Counted from the stretch's first letter, positions 16,493 through 26,265 are shown. The stretch is DNA of 64,000 bases from [Leptolyngbya] sp. PCC 7376 (GCF_000316605.1 NC_019683.1:4386036-4450035), one strand, 5' to 3'. Numbers and translations: made by a program. The notes: a model not told the origin generated them from the sequence alone.

Positions 16493-17083
16493 ATGCGCCC
16501 CAGTCTCCAAACGGTTACTGCTCCTGCATCACTGGAGGATCTAACCCTGACCCGGACTCCCGATGGTCAGCAGTTGGAGAATATCAAAAGTCATCTTGAC
16601 TTGATTTTGTTGGCGCTGGAGTCTCTCGCGGGGATTGGTTCAGAAGCGATGTTATTGGCAGCGAAGGAATTAGACCTCGAATCTGTGATCGGCGATCGCG
16701 TTACCCTGTGGCGACTGCGGCAATCCAACCCCCTACGAAAAAGTAGTGGTGGTCGAAAAAAGTTAGACGTTGAGGAGGCACGGTCTCTCGTATTAATCAT
16801 TTGTCATCTCGCACAGCAGGAGCAGGAAAATATTCGCCGTGCCTGTGCCCTCTTGGAGCAGGTGACCGAGCAAGGAAAAGAACCCCATCGCGCGGCATTA
16901 CTTGGGGATTACCTCGATAATTTCAGTAATACGTATCAGGAACGGATGGACGAAGAGAGTCCGGCTCCCCCCGAATTTTTGGTGCGTTTAGCCTTCAAGC
17001 TTTTAATAGATTTGTTATTCTACGGAGCAAATAATGGTCATCGCCGTTTGTGGCTCGCGTTAATGGATCATGCAACAGAATAA
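16493..17083 (+). CDS. DUF3038 family protein
   Basis: A cyanobacteria-specific family of unknown function. Recognisable segments are LDLILLALESLAGIGSEAML, VTLWRLRQSNPLRKSSGGRK and the helical middle around EARSLVLIICHLA. The length of 196 residues is normal. The gene is followed after 57 bp by the DUF4335 gene on the same strand; this neighbour pair is commonly seen in cyanobacteria, so the two probably act together. The protein is predicted to be mostly helical and soluble. Confidence 0.85.
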   Translation: MRPSLQTVTAPASLEDLTLTRTPDGQQLENIKSHLDLILLALESLAGIGSEAMLLAAKELDLESVIGDRVTLWRLRQSNPLRKSSGGRKKLDVEEARSLVLIICHLAQQEQENIRRACALLEQVTEQGKEPHRAALLGDYLDNFSNTYQERMDEESPAPPEFLVRLAFKLLIDLLFYGANNGHRRLWLALMDHATE

Positions 17084-17140
17084 ACCCTCATTTTTGTCCA
17101 AGTTACCTAACCCTTTTGATTTGACCGAAGTTTAGATTTT

Positions 17141-18610
17141 ATGCTCACACCCACCCTAATCCGACGATATACACCGCCGACTTGCAGCCTAGAAGTGGTT
17201 GCAAAGACTTCTGCGTTGTCCCAATGGACAGGGAATCCGGTGATCAAAGAATTAGACTTTGAACTGAGTCTCGATGATCCACGCCTCGTCACTGAAAATA
17301 AAATCTTGCTCACGGGCGATCGCCAACAACTGGAAGATTTGGTGGAAGTGGTCACGGATTATGTCCAGAATTTTCTCCAGCAAACGAATCCCGTTTTTGA
17401 TTTTGCGCCGACCCAAAATATTTACACTTATCAAACCCCCGGTAGTAACGCTGGCAATATTGCGACGATTGCACGACCCCAACTAGAAACAAAAGGATTA
17501 CTTTCCCACCGATTACATTTAGGACGCTTGGCGAACGATGTTTCTGGGCAAACAATTCAGCTTAGTGCCACACAACTTTATGACCTCGCCAACGCTCTAG
17601 AATCCTATAGTGCTGACATGGTGGCGCTACCCACTTTAACCGCTGGCCGTAATCGGAAAAATGTGATGCGTTGGGGGGCGATCGCCGCATCATTCCTCAT
17701 CGTTGTGGGTGTGAGCAAAACAGCCTTTGATTTACAGCAATCCTCACAAAATGAAACTGCTGCCAGCCTTGAAGCTGTCGAAGAAACTGCGACTGAGTTT
17801 GAACAGCAAGTTGTTCCACCAGATTTGCATTCGTCCTATACATTCACAGAAGTCCCCGAGCTCGAAGAAGCCTTAGAAGCAGAAAAAGCCGATCCCTCCA
17901 CTGTGCAGCTAGAGGCGATCGCCACGAATCCTACACCTGCCGGTTCACCAAAACCGGCTAGTCCACAACCCGCTGCGAGTTCTGCACCGCCGCCATCAGA
18001 GACTGCAACTGCTGGAGGAAGTCTGGAGTCAGTGCCGCGACCCCCTGCAATTGCGAATGCTCCGACACCAATTATTCCTCGCCAGCAAGCGAGTAGTGGC
18101 ATTGAATCTGCTGCACCGTCTGTAGCTCGCGAAGCTCCTATTGCTACAGCCTCTCCCCCAGCGCCAGCACCAAGCGTTACGGCTGCAGCACCTGCCGATG
18201 GCAATTTTGGCACTTCTGCACAACGAGGCGCTTCAATCGGTTTGAATAGTGTTGCTGCCGACTATAGTTATAGTGCGGATGCCTATGATGATTCTGTCAG
18301 TGGTGAAGTCACAGCCGCTCCAGTTGACCCAGTATTGACAGGCGATCGCCTCGAACAGACCCAACAGTATTTTGATTCTCGTTGGCAAACTCCTGAAGGA
18401 TTAGAAGAAACCCTCGAATATCGTCTCAATATCGATCAAACGGGTAACCTCCAAAAAGTTGTGCCTCTTGGCAAGGCATCAGAGCTCTACCAAAGTCGAT
18501 TAAGCTATCTCGCCACTGGAAACAAGATTGTTGGTGCTACTGAAAATCCTGCGCAAACGATTCGTTTAGTGCTTGACCCAGATGGCACTGTCCAAACTTT
18601 TGAGGAATAA
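17141..18610 (+). CDS. DUF4335 family protein with transmembrane segment and Pro/Ala-rich linker
   Basis: The amino-terminal 170 residues form the DUF4335 domain (IRRYTPPTCSLEV near the start, LTGDRQQLEDLVEVVTDYV). A single membrane segment follows (AIAASFLIVVGVSKTAF, about 178-195). A long low-complexity region rich in Pro, Ala, Ser and Thr (about 250-400) leads to a carboxy-terminal folded part (EETLEYRLNIDQTGNLQKV and on). The topology suggests a cytoplasmic amino-terminal domain, with the linker and carboxy-terminal domain across the membrane. It follows the DUF3038 gene and is convergent with the next gene by only 9 bp. Confidence 0.85.
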   Translation: MLTPTLIRRYTPPTCSLEVVAKTSALSQWTGNPVIKELDFELSLDDPRLVTENKILLTGDRQQLEDLVEVVTDYVQNFLQQTNPVFDFAPTQNIYTYQTPGSNAGNIATIARPQLETKGLLSHRLHLGRLANDVSGQTIQLSATQLYDLANALESYSADMVALPTLTAGRNRKNVMRWGAIAASFLIVVGVSKTAFDLQQSSQNETAASLEAVEETATEFEQQVVPPDLHSSYTFTEVPELEEALEAEKADPSTVQLEAIATNPTPAGSPKPASPQPAASSAPPPSETATAGGSLESVPRPPAIANAPTPIIPRQQASSGIESAAPSVAREAPIATASPPAPAPSVTAAAPADGNFGTSAQRGASIGLNSVAADYSYSADAYDDSVSGEVTAAPVDPVLTGDRLEQTQQYFDSRWQTPEGLEETLEYRLNIDQTGNLQKVVPLGKASELYQSRLSYLATGNKIVGATENPAQTIRLVLDPDGTVQTFEE

Positions 18611-18619
18611 TTCGCGACA

Positions 18620-19105
18620 TTAAGCAAGACGAGTCGAGTCGCTTTTTTCTTGCTTATACTGCTTAAGTTTCTTCTGGATTGCCCCTTGTAAATCGCGGCG
18701 ATGGACTTCAGTGCCATTATTTAAATCACCTGCCGTTTCGAGGAAAACGATACTGTCTAATTTCTTTAGAGCAAACAGCTGAAACAAAATATGAGTCACT
18801 GGAATGAGTTGCGCCGTGAGATCTGGATCCGGGCGATCGCCTTCCATTTGCTCAAATAATTTGGCATCTTCGAGGGTTGTGAATGCGTAGATTACTTTTT
18901 TCTCCAGCATCGGATCGCGACGATTGCTGAGGGTGGTGAGGAGCCAATTTCCCTGCACCGATTGATATGCAAAATATTCGTTGTGTTTGAGCTGAGTCGC
19001 AAAGCTTTTGAGGACAGGGTTCACAGCCTTCGCAATAACATTGGGAGTCACACCATCCTTGGGGGCTTGGTCAACGAGGATTTGCAATTGTTGCTCTAAA
19101 TTCAT
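18620..19105 (-). CDS. Conserved cyanobacterial hypothetical protein
   Basis: The soluble 161-residue protein starts MNLEQQLQILVDQAPKDG and has a helical amino terminus, a central mixed region (FAYQSVQGNWLLTTLSN, VIYAFTTLEDAKLF) and a basic carboxyl end. The open frame reaches a GTG at 19132, but the extra nine residues encode only a HIP1-derived WRSPPELA, so I prefer the ATG at 19105. No catalytic motif is seen and no function can be given. Confidence 0.65.
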   Translation of the reverse strand: MNLEQQLQILVDQAPKDGVTPNVIAKAVNPVLKSFATQLKHNEYFAYQSVQGNWLLTTLSNRRDPMLEKKVIYAFTTLEDAKLFEQMEGDRPDPDLTAQLIPVTHILFQLFALKKLDSIVFLETAGDLNNGTEVHRRDLQGAIQKKLKQYKQEKSDSTRLA

Positions 19106-19211
19106 CGCTAACTCCGGGGGCGATCGCCACAAATCAATAGTGCAATTATATCGAGTTTATGATGAGGCGAATTTATCTTGCGTTATTCCCAAACTCAGGG
19201 CGATCGCCGAA

Positions 19212-19928
19212 TTATTTTGCTTTTTCTGCACTGAGCAATAATGAGCCTGCTGCACAATAAGCCTGATAGATATCGTAGGTCGGGAAGTAGGCCGATGGCG
19301 TAAAATCACTGGCCGAAATTTTGGCTGGTAGCGTAACACGACGATGCTTGATATTTGTCCAACCTGCTGAGGCCAAAAGCGTTTCCCACTCTGCAACGGA
19401 AAAATTGTGGGCTGTGACCGATAAGGCATTAACCCAATGGTGAGCAGCGGGATTATCTTGGTACAGATCGAGCACAAGACCAAGGCGACCACCCGGCATC
19501 GAGATCCGCAACCATTCTTGCAAGGTGTCAAGCGGCTCGGCATTGTAATAGAGGGATTCGACCGAGATGATGTGGGAAAACTGATCATTCCCGAAGGGTG
19601 TTTTTGCACTATCGGCAGTTAAAAATTTTAGGTGGGGCCGCTTACATCGGGCAGAGGCGATCGAGATCATTTCTGGCGCCAGATCTATGCCTACCCCTTC
19701 AGTAATCTGTGAGCCAATTAAATCATTTAAGATCCAGCCAATCCCGCAACCTGCGTCAAGGACAACGGAATTTTCGGCGATCGCAAAGTCTTTTAATAAT
19801 GTTTGGGTGGCATGGAGATGACCTTCCGCCATCGAATCGCCTCGGCCGATCTCTGCCCACTTATCAAATTCGGTGGCAATTTCATGGGTACTGGAGAAAG
19901 AGTTTTGTTGCGATAATGCTGAACACAT
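19212..19928 (-). CDS. Class I SAM-dependent methyltransferase
   Basis: A Rossmann-fold methyltransferase with motif I VVLDAGCGIGWIL, motif II region EGVGIDLAPEMI, motif III-like KFLTADSAKTPFGNDQF and a post-motif MPGGRLGLVLD. The domain arrangement resembles UbiE-type small-molecule methyltransferases. Substrate is unknown. It lies 19 bp downstream of a second methyltransferase gene on the same strand, and the two may form an operon. Confidence 0.88.
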   Translation of the reverse strand: MCSALSQQNSFSSTHEIATEFDKWAEIGRGDSMAEGHLHATQTLLKDFAIAENSVVLDAGCGIGWILNDLIGSQITEGVGIDLAPEMISIASARCKRPHLKFLTADSAKTPFGNDQFSHIISVESLYYNAEPLDTLQEWLRISMPGGRLGLVLDLYQDNPAAHHWVNALSVTAHNFSVAEWETLLASAGWTNIKHRRVTLPAKISASDFTPSAYFPTYDIYQAYCAAGSLLLSAEKAK

Positions 19929-19947
19929 AAATAATTTTGCTCAAAGT

Positions 19948-20571
19948 CTAGGTCGCTTTTTTTGCCACGATAAAAACTGCTTTTTTCTTACCCGGCTGCC
20001 ATTGATAATCAATCGAAAAGCCTGCCTGAGTCAAACTATTTACTAAAGCCTCGACTTTAAAAACCTTGACCAGTGGGAAAAATCCGAGCAATTTGCCGAT
20101 GGGTGCAATCAATTTAAACCATCCCATCGTATCCCCTAAACAAACGGTACTGGTGACAAATAAACCACCTGGCTTCAACATTTTATAGACTTTGGCGATC
20201 GCCGCTTCCTTATCCTCCAGCAAATGCAAAATACTCATGCCCATCACCACACCTAGGCTTTCGGCAGCAACGTTTAAATCATCAATGCTGGATTGCTCAA
20301 AGGTGACATTTTCGACATTTTGGGCTGCGGCTTTTTCACGGGCGATCGCCAACATCTCTTTAGAAAAATCAGTCGCTCGAATATGTTTAACATAGGGGGC
20401 ATGGAGCAATGCCGTGGAGCCAGTACCACAGCCGATTTCTAAGACCTCTGTGTCTGGCTGAAAATAGGTGCGGGTGACTTCTAATTTCTTTTGATAAGAC
20501 GCTTCATCCTCGATGGGTTGCTTGGAATATTTAGCCGCGATCTTGTCCCAGAATTTTGTTGATTGTGCCAT
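19948..20571 (-). CDS. Class I SAM-dependent methyltransferase
   Basis: Motif I is VLEIGCGTGSTALLHA, followed by IRATDFSKEMLAIAREKA, VTFEQSSIDDL and MLKPGGLFVTST. The carboxy-terminal part contains a hydrophobic patch (WFKLIAPIGKLLGFFPLVKV) that may form a lid for a lipophilic substrate. The ATG at 20571 (MAQSTKFWDKIA) is preferred over the frame's upstream ATG at 20595 because MxxxxxFWDKIAxKY is a common start of this family. It overlaps no other gene and precedes the methyltransferase at 19928. Confidence 0.87.
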   Translation of the reverse strand: MAQSTKFWDKIAAKYSKQPIEDEASYQKKLEVTRTYFQPDTEVLEIGCGTGSTALLHAPYVKHIRATDFSKEMLAIAREKAAAQNVENVTFEQSSIDDLNVAAESLGVVMGMSILHLLEDKEAAIAKVYKMLKPGGLFVTSTVCLGDTMGWFKLIAPIGKLLGFFPLVKVFKVEALVNSLTQAGFSIDYQWQPGKKKAVFIVAKKAT

Positions 20572-20606
20572 TGGATTCCCTGCTAAAAAATACAAAAGAT
20601 CAAAGC

Positions 20607-21221
20607 TTAGGCTTGAGGTGGATTTTGTGGCGATCGCTGCATAAACCAGATAGGAGGGCCATCATTTGCAAGGATGTGTTTATGGACAACCTTAAAACCG
20701 TTTTTCTGATAGAAAGCTAGATTTTGCTCCTTTGAATTTTCTAGATAAACAGAGACTTGCTCTTGATCGGCCATCGTTAAAACAGAGGCAAGAAGACGAC
20801 TGGCTGCTCCCTGACGACGAAAGGACAAATTCACACCAATCGCACAGAGATAATAATGAGGCTCTTTCGGGTGATAACGCATCGAAAGATTAGAAGTGGA
20901 GAAAAGACGTTGTAAAGAGCTGAAGGTAAGATTGCGCCTATTCTGCCATAACACTTTAAAAAATCCGAGAGACAGAGCATTTGGATCTTGGCCAGGCTTT
21001 GACCAGAGTGCGCAGCCCATCATTTCACCTTGGTCATTCGCTAGGTAAAAAGAACAATTAAAAGGCAGATAAATATGTTGAAAAAGTGATCTAAAAAAGT
21101 CATAGGCATTACCGGATGCACCTAGTAAATAGGAAATTACAGGGTCATCGTCAAAGGCTTCTCCCAAAGTTTCTGCAATCAAATCTGCATCACTGAAAGT
21201 CGCTTTTATAATGCTGTTCAT
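20607..21221 (-). CDS. GNAT-family N-acetyltransferase
   Basis: The acetyl-CoA-binding core is seen as YLCAIGVNLSFRRQGAASRL, the R/Q-x-x-G-x-A/G pattern of motif A, followed by VYLENSKEQNLAFYQKNGF, a usual end motif of GNAT enzymes that modify small molecules. The amino terminus IIKATFSDADLIAETLGEAF is also typical. The ATG at 21221 (MNSIIKATF) fits better than the one at 21236. Its length of about 204 residues is normal. It lies 12 bp or so upstream of the methyltransferase start region, in the same direction. Confidence 0.87.
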   Translation of the reverse strand: MNSIIKATFSDADLIAETLGEAFDDDPVISYLLGASGNAYDFFRSLFQHIYLPFNCSFYLANDQGEMMGCALWSKPGQDPNALSLGFFKVLWQNRRNLTFSSLQRLFSTSNLSMRYHPKEPHYYLCAIGVNLSFRRQGAASRLLASVLTMADQEQVSVYLENSKEQNLAFYQKNGFKVVHKHILANDGPPIWFMQRSPQNPPQA

Positions 21222-21289
21222 ATCGGCTGTACCCATAAAAATCTTACTCCTGTGGATTTATAGAAGAGTGATGTCAAATATTGGAAGAG

Positions 21290-21763
21290 TTATGAGCTTC
21301 TACTTTTCTGTTGTAGCTCTTTCTCCACTTCCCAAAAGAGCCAAATTGAAATGCCCAAACCAGTCATACCGCTAATGACTAAGGCAGGAGCTTGGAATAG
21401 AGCGTTATTGTAGCCAACCGCATAAGCCCAGATACTCAGAGGTAACATTAAAAAAATTGCGGTGAGGCTACCAGCCCGGATGCTCTGGGTTTTGATGCTT
21501 AAGCCGACATGATCTAGCAATGGATGGGTGAGGCAAACTGAAAGCAAAATGCCACTAATCATCGGCGATCGCCACCCAATCACAGCGAGAACAATTGCGA
21601 AAATAAAGATGGGTATATTTTCAACAATCGGTGCATAATTCAAGATAACTGTGCCCCAAGTGACTTGCCCTTTTTTATATTCACTCACCCACACCTCTTC
21701 GAAGACATGGAGGATTAGGGCGATCGCCAGTAACCACATTATTAAAATTGGAGTCGCCATCAT
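21290..21763 (-). CDS. HXXEE-type multi-pass membrane protein
   Basis: The 157-residue protein is strongly hydrophobic with about four or five membrane segments. The family signature HVFEE (His-x-x-Glu-Glu) is at residues 19-23, and a later CLTHPLLDHVG carries further conserved His residues. HXXEE proteins have a metal-binding look but no known role. It lies 69 bp upstream of the GNAT gene on the same strand. Confidence 0.75.
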   Translation of the reverse strand: MMATPILIMWLLAIALILHVFEEVWVSEYKKGQVTWGTVILNYAPIVENIPIFIFAIVLAVIGWRSPMISGILLSVCLTHPLLDHVGLSIKTQSIRAGSLTAIFLMLPLSIWAYAVGYNNALFQAPALVISGMTGLGISIWLFWEVEKELQQKSRSS

Positions 21764-21859
21764 TGTTTTACCTGCGTGAATCCAAAAGAAAAGAGCTGAT
21801 ACCTGAGTTGTACCAGCCCTAATCCCAAAATTTCAATATTGAGTTAACAGACGTAAAAT

Positions 21860-23059
21860 CTAGGACATTTCACTCAGTTGTGCCGTTCTGATATTCATCT
21901 GCAGTTGGCGATCGCCGCGAGAGAGTTCCACTTTCAGCGTTGCATTAATGCCACTATCTTCAACCACTTCCTGTAATTGTTGAGCATCGGTAATACGCTT
22001 GCCATCGATTTTTGTGATCACATCGCCACGACGGAGACCTGCATCCTGCGCAGGGCTGTTTGGTACAACACCAATTACCAATACACCATCCACCTCAGGG
22101 AGAGTAACAAGAGAATTCGGGTCGTCATTGTTTTGCTTCGCATCTTCGGGGGTAATTGTCACCATACGGATGCCAATAAATGGATGGGGCACTTCTTTCC
22201 CGGAAGCGAGCGTATCCTGCAGAGATTTGGCCTTATTAATCGGAATCGCAAAACCAATACCCATTGCATCGCGGCGAATTGCAGTGTTGATACCAATCAC
22301 CTCACCTTTTGCATTAAGGAGAGGGCCGCCGGAATTACCCGGGTTGATCGCGGCATCAGTTTGAAGGAAATCAACGCGCTTATCAGGAATACCAGCTTGG
22401 GCAGAGGAACGTTCTAGAGTACTGATAATACCGAGCGTCACTGTGTTGTTAAGGCCTACCGGGTTACCTACGGCGATCGCCCAATCACCGACTTGTACCG
22501 CACCAGAATTACCAAGAGGTGCAACGGGAATAGATTCATTGCCGGGGTTGATTTTCACTACAGCAAGGTCAGTAATTTCGTCAGTCCCTTTTACTTCTCC
22601 CTCGAAACTACGACCATCTTTTAGCGTCACTGTCACCTTATCTGCACCACTGACAACATGGGCATTGGTGAGGATGATGCCATTACGATCTGTGATGAAG
22701 CCAGAGCCCTGACCAGTCAAAACTTGCTCCTGCTCGCTAGGTATCTCCACACCGAAGCGATCGCCAAAAAATTCTCTAAAGAACGGATCATTCATGAATG
22801 GATCTTCAAAGCGGCGTACCACTGTTTTCTCTGTATCGAGACGGACTACCGCCGAACCAGTCCTTGCCACCGCATCGGCAACAAAACTGCTTTCCCCAGT
22901 AATCGGTACAGCAGCAACTTGTTGAGGAGTTTGGGTATCAGCGAGAGTTTGATTTGTAGGCTCAGCGGAACCTTGTATTGCACCAAACGTGATCGCACAG
23001 CCAAAGACTAACGCCACAATATGAGTGCTAAATCGCTGTAAAAATTTAGATCGTCGCAT
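21860..23059 (-). CDS. HtrA/Deg-type periplasmic serine protease with PDZ domain
   Basis: The signal segment is at residues 12-35 of the longer frame (IVALVFGCAITFGAIQGSA). The trypsin-like domain shows the triad: TNAHVVSGAD (His), TDLAVVKINP (Asp) and NPGNSGGPLLN (Ser). A single PDZ domain follows (about 290-395, VVPNSPAQDAGLRRGDVITKI). One PDZ and this length match the cyanobacterial HhoA/HhoB/HtrA group, quality-control proteases of the periplasm and thylakoid lumen; I cannot say which paralogue. The ATG at 23059 (MRRSKFLQRF) is the more likely start. Confidence 0.92.
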   Translation of the reverse strand: MRRSKFLQRFSTHIVALVFGCAITFGAIQGSAEPTNQTLADTQTPQQVAAVPITGESSFVADAVARTGSAVVRLDTEKTVVRRFEDPFMNDPFFREFFGDRFGVEIPSEQEQVLTGQGSGFITDRNGIILTNAHVVSGADKVTVTLKDGRSFEGEVKGTDEITDLAVVKINPGNESIPVAPLGNSGAVQVGDWAIAVGNPVGLNNTVTLGIISTLERSSAQAGIPDKRVDFLQTDAAINPGNSGGPLLNAKGEVIGINTAIRRDAMGIGFAIPINKAKSLQDTLASGKEVPHPFIGIRMVTITPEDAKQNNDDPNSLVTLPEVDGVLVIGVVPNSPAQDAGLRRGDVITKIDGKRITDAQQLQEVVEDSGINATLKVELSRGDRQLQMNIRTAQLSEMS

Positions 23060-23077
23060 AGAAGTTTTTCTTCCCAT

Positions 23078-23401
23078 CCAGTCTTATCAGTAAACAGTCA
23101 ACAGCAATGGCGATCGCCCTGAGAGTGAGTGAGCGGTCTACCAAAAATTTATTAAACCAATGGTAACAATTTGGCTTAGTAAATTTGGGTAGGGATTTTT
23201 CGCCATCATCAGGGGAACACTTCAACAACCGTGACGTAGATTCCATAATTTATGTTTAAAAAGCTTGTATTAAAAAATGAAAAGCATGATTCAGGCGATC
23301 GCCTTCTTGTCCTTCCCTGTATTCGGCGACCTCTAGCGCAAAGGGCTCCAGCAAAAATACCAGAACCCCAGCTCTATTGTCTTAGCCAATGCAACTTGTA
23401 C
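23078..23401. other. Upstream region of the HtrA-type gene
   Basis: This 324-bp region lies between the protease gene and a small secreted-protein gene, both on the reverse strand. It contains two HIP1 sites and AT-rich stretches at 23140-23280. Short open frames on both strands show no protein-like sequence. No stress-promoter motif was recognised with confidence. Confidence 0.4.
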
Positions 23402-23731
23402 TTAGATAACTTTCAGTCGATTTGGCAATTCCGCTGTCCGTTCTTCCGCATGCTCAGGATTCGCACACTCTGGTCTGGGATTATTTAGACAAACATAGCT
23501 GCTGCCATATAAATGTCCAAGTTTGCCTGTTTTCTCACTTGCTTCAACCTGAGCCTGTCTCGCACTTCTAGACAACATGACGTGACTCTCAGATAAATGG
23601 CGAAGTTTGCCCTTGGCCTGATTCACTTCATTCGCCTGAGCCGCGTTATGAAAAACGACTAAAGTACTCGCGGAAATGATGCCAATAAATAGAAACTTTC
23701 TATACATCATTACATTGCTCCTGTATTTCAA
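23402..23731 (-). CDS. Small secreted protein of unknown function
   Basis: A signal peptide is visible (FLFIGIISASTLVVFHNAAQA, quoted in part; cleavage likely after AQA). The mature part is about 75 residues, polar, with two Cys residues (YVCLNN and PECANPEH) that could form a disulfide. ATG codons at residues 1, 8 and 9 are all possible starts; MMYRKFLFIG at residue 8 gives a more typical signal peptide. No family is recognised. A large non-coding stretch lies upstream. Confidence 0.55.
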   Translation of the reverse strand: MKYRSNVMMYRKFLFIGIISASTLVVFHNAAQANEVNQAKGKLRHLSESHVMLSRSARQAQVEASEKTGKLGHLYGSSYVCLNNPRPECANPEHAEERTAELPNRLKVI

Positions 23732-24509
23732 TTAGATGTGTAGCCTCTACCTAGAAAAATCACTGTATAAAAGATTTTTTTGAGCGAATTCTCTCAAGGA
23801 AAATGGAGTCTCTCAAATAAGAACTCAGTTTTCCCCTGGAGAAATGCCGTCAAAAACAAAGTAAATCGAATCAGATTACTTATCTATTTCTCTTGTTTAA
23901 GTCTAGATATTCGGCTTTTTTCCTATTTCTATAGTGCTGAGCCATTATGAGTAAATAATAAGTCTCACCAAAAGAGAGCCTGAATATCTCCCTTAGATAA
24001 TGAGATATTTCTGTTTAGCTGATGTGATCGTATGGATTCTATAAATTCTGATTTGATCCAGGTAATTGAGAGGCCTTGTTGAAACTTTTTTTAAAGTGAA
24101 TTAGCCCAGATTTTTTGATATTTTAAACATGAAAAAGATTGCGTTTTGTTAAGAGTTGATTTTGACTGATTCTCTTTTTTCGTAAATTTTTTCCACTTGC
24201 AATTGCTGTTGTGCTTACATCCCAAAAATTGTATATGACCAAAGACTGTTACAATCCTTAACAAAAATACCTGCATTTTGGTAAGTCAAAAATTCAGGGA
24301 TGAGTAGCAGTCGGAAATCAGTAGATGGCGATCGCCGAAACAGGTGTCTGTAGCCCATTGATTGCGTTGTAGATGCGATGAATTGACCCACTGTGAGAAT
24401 TCTGCAAGATCGCACGATGTTCTGATCGATTGTCCGAATTATTGCAACTCCCCTAAATTTTGAGGCCGTTGATTTTTTAACGATTCATCTTGAGGAACAT
24501 ACACACACT
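23732..24509. other. Long AT-rich intergenic region upstream of the BicA-like gene
   Basis: This 778-bp stretch is AT-rich, with one HIP1 site near 24330, and holds no credible coding frame. An imperfect inverted repeat is seen between AGATATTCGGCT (about 23905) and AGCCTGAATATCT (about 23978). Promoter and leader of the transporter gene should lie in the right-hand 200 bp; TTGAGGAACAT just before the ATG supplies the ribosome-binding site. I found no riboswitch or RNA gene I could support. Confidence 0.4.
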
Positions 24510-26195
24510 ATGAGCGTTGTTAACAAAATTTCCTTTCGAAATTTTAAAGGAGATTTTTATGGAGGCTTAACCGCTGCTGTTGTTGCTTTGCCGATGGCTC
24601 TCGCCTTTGGTATTGCATCCGGTGCTGGAGCCGCTGCCGGGATCTGGGGAGCCATATTAATCGGCTTCTTTGCATCTTTGTTCGGCGGAACACCTAGCTT
24701 GATCTCCGAACCCACCGGTCCCATGACCGTGATCTTGACTGCCGTTATTACCGAGCTTGTTGCCAATAATCCAGAAAACGGTTTGGCAATGGGTTTTACC
24801 GTTGTGGTTTTGGCTGGTGTATTCCAAATATTATTTGGGGTATTCCGTCTCGGTAAGTACATCACCATGCTGCCCTATAACGTCATTTCTGGCTTTATGA
24901 CAGGCATTGGTGTCATCCTGATTTTCTTGCAAATTGCACCATTTCTCGGTCAGGCAACTCCCAAAGGTGGTGTGCTAGGCGTACTTCGCAGCCTCCCTTC
25001 GCTGCTGAGCAATGCAAGTCCTGTAGAAGCAGGTTTGGGTGTCTTAACCCTTGCAATTTTGTTCTTTTATCCCAACAAGCTAAAGACGATTTTGCCTCCT
25101 CAGCTTACAGCGTTGGTTATCGGAACAATCATTTCTATCTTGTTCCTCGGCAACATTGAGATTAGGACGATCGCCACAATTGGAGAGATCACGCCTGGTT
25201 TACCTTCCTTGCAGATCCCTTATTTCTCCATGGCAGATGCACGTCTGATCGTGGTGAATGCACTTATCCTGGCGACAGTGGGTTGTATTGATTGTCTTTT
25301 GACTTGTCTCGTTGCAGATAGTTTGACCCGTACAGAGCACAACTCCAACAAAGAGTTAATTGGTCAAGGTGTCGCAAATATTATTACTGGTTTATTCGGT
25401 GGTGTCGCTGGTTCTGGTGCTACAACGGCAACGGTTGTCAGTGTTCAGGCTGGTGGTCGTACGGCAATGGCCGGTATTGTCCGCGCTTTTGTTCTCTTAA
25501 TTATTGCGCTTTGGGCTGCACCTCTAACCTCTGGTATCCCCCTCGCTGTACTCGCGGGTATCGTTCTTAAGGTGGGTATCGATATTATTGACTGGGGTTT
25601 CCTCAAGCGTGTCCACAAGATTTCTTGGAAAGCAGCAGGTATTGTCTACAGCGTTATTCTTCTCACCGTCTTCGTTGACCTCATGATTGCGGTTGGTGTC
25701 GGTGTATTTATCGCGAACATTCTCACTATTGACCGTCTCTCCTCTGTTCAAAAAGACGCGGTTAAAGCAATTACAGACGTTGATGACCAAATTATTCTTG
25801 GTTCTGAAGAGAAGCGAATTCTAGACCTTGCCAACGGTAAACTCCTTCTTTTCCACCTCAATGGCCCCATGATCTTTGGTGTCGCTAAGGCGATCGCCCG
25901 TGAGCATAGTGCAATTGATAGCTATGACGTTCTCATTGTGGATTTAGAGGAAGTTCCAGTAGTTGGTGTGACTTCAGCTCTAGCGATTGAAAATGCAATC
26001 CAAGAAGCATTGGATGTAGGTCGTGAAGTTGTCGTTGTTGGTGCAACTGGTAAAGTCCGCGATCGCCTCGAAAAACTTGGTATTGCAGGCATGATCCCTG
26101 AAGAGCATTGGATGAAAGATCGTCTTATGGCTTTAGAAGAAGGTCTACGGATGATTGAAGATAGACAAGGTATGCCAATGGGCACTTTAGCTTAA
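24510..26195 (+). CDS. bicA: BicA-like SulP-family bicarbonate transporter
   Basis: The 561-residue protein has the SulP membrane core (about 1-420) and a carboxy-terminal STAS domain (about 430-550). Residues match the BicA line closely: GDFYGGLTAAVVALPMALAFG, SEPTGPMTVILTAVI, SGFMTGIGVILIFLQIAPFLG, SLTRTEHNSNKELIGQG. The STAS part has LLFHLNGPMIFGVAKAIAREH and VLIVDLEEVPVVG. BicA is a Na+-dependent, high-flux bicarbonate importer of the plasma membrane, part of the carbon-concentrating mechanism. Cyanobacteria hold several SulP paralogues, so transported ion needs testing. A strong terminator follows. Confidence 0.8.
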   Translation: MSVVNKISFRNFKGDFYGGLTAAVVALPMALAFGIASGAGAAAGIWGAILIGFFASLFGGTPSLISEPTGPMTVILTAVITELVANNPENGLAMGFTVVVLAGVFQILFGVFRLGKYITMLPYNVISGFMTGIGVILIFLQIAPFLGQATPKGGVLGVLRSLPSLLSNASPVEAGLGVLTLAILFFYPNKLKTILPPQLTALVIGTIISILFLGNIEIRTIATIGEITPGLPSLQIPYFSMADARLIVVNALILATVGCIDCLLTCLVADSLTRTEHNSNKELIGQGVANIITGLFGGVAGSGATTATVVSVQAGGRTAMAGIVRAFVLLIIALWAAPLTSGIPLAVLAGIVLKVGIDIIDWGFLKRVHKISWKAAGIVYSVILLTVFVDLMIAVGVGVFIANILTIDRLSSVQKDAVKAITDVDDQIILGSEEKRILDLANGKLLLFHLNGPMIFGVAKAIAREHSAIDSYDVLIVDLEEVPVVGVTSALAIENAIQEALDVGREVVVVGATGKVRDRLEKLGIAGMIPEEHWMKDRLMALEEGLRMIEDRQGMPMGTLA

Positions 26196-26228
26196 TCCTT
26201 CGCTCAATTAACTAAATAAGCATTAGAA

Positions 26229-26265
26229 AACCGCCAATCTTGCGTCATAAGATTGGCGGTTTTTT
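26229..26265 (+). terminator. Strong intrinsic terminator after the BicA-like gene
   Basis: A perfect 13-bp stem, AACCGCCAATCTT (26229-26241) with AAGATTGGCGGTT (26249-26261), has a 7-base loop and is followed by TTTTT. It lies 33 bp after the stop codon. Confidence 0.9.

Noticed and set aside
17836-18213. Reverse-strand Ala/Gly-rich frame opposite the DUF4335 linker
   Set aside because: Antisense of a Pro/Ala/Ser low-complexity region; no independent signals.
24091-24276. Short reverse frame in the region upstream of the BicA-like gene
   Set aside because: AT-rich, no ribosome-binding site, Lys/Asn-rich sequence without domain features.
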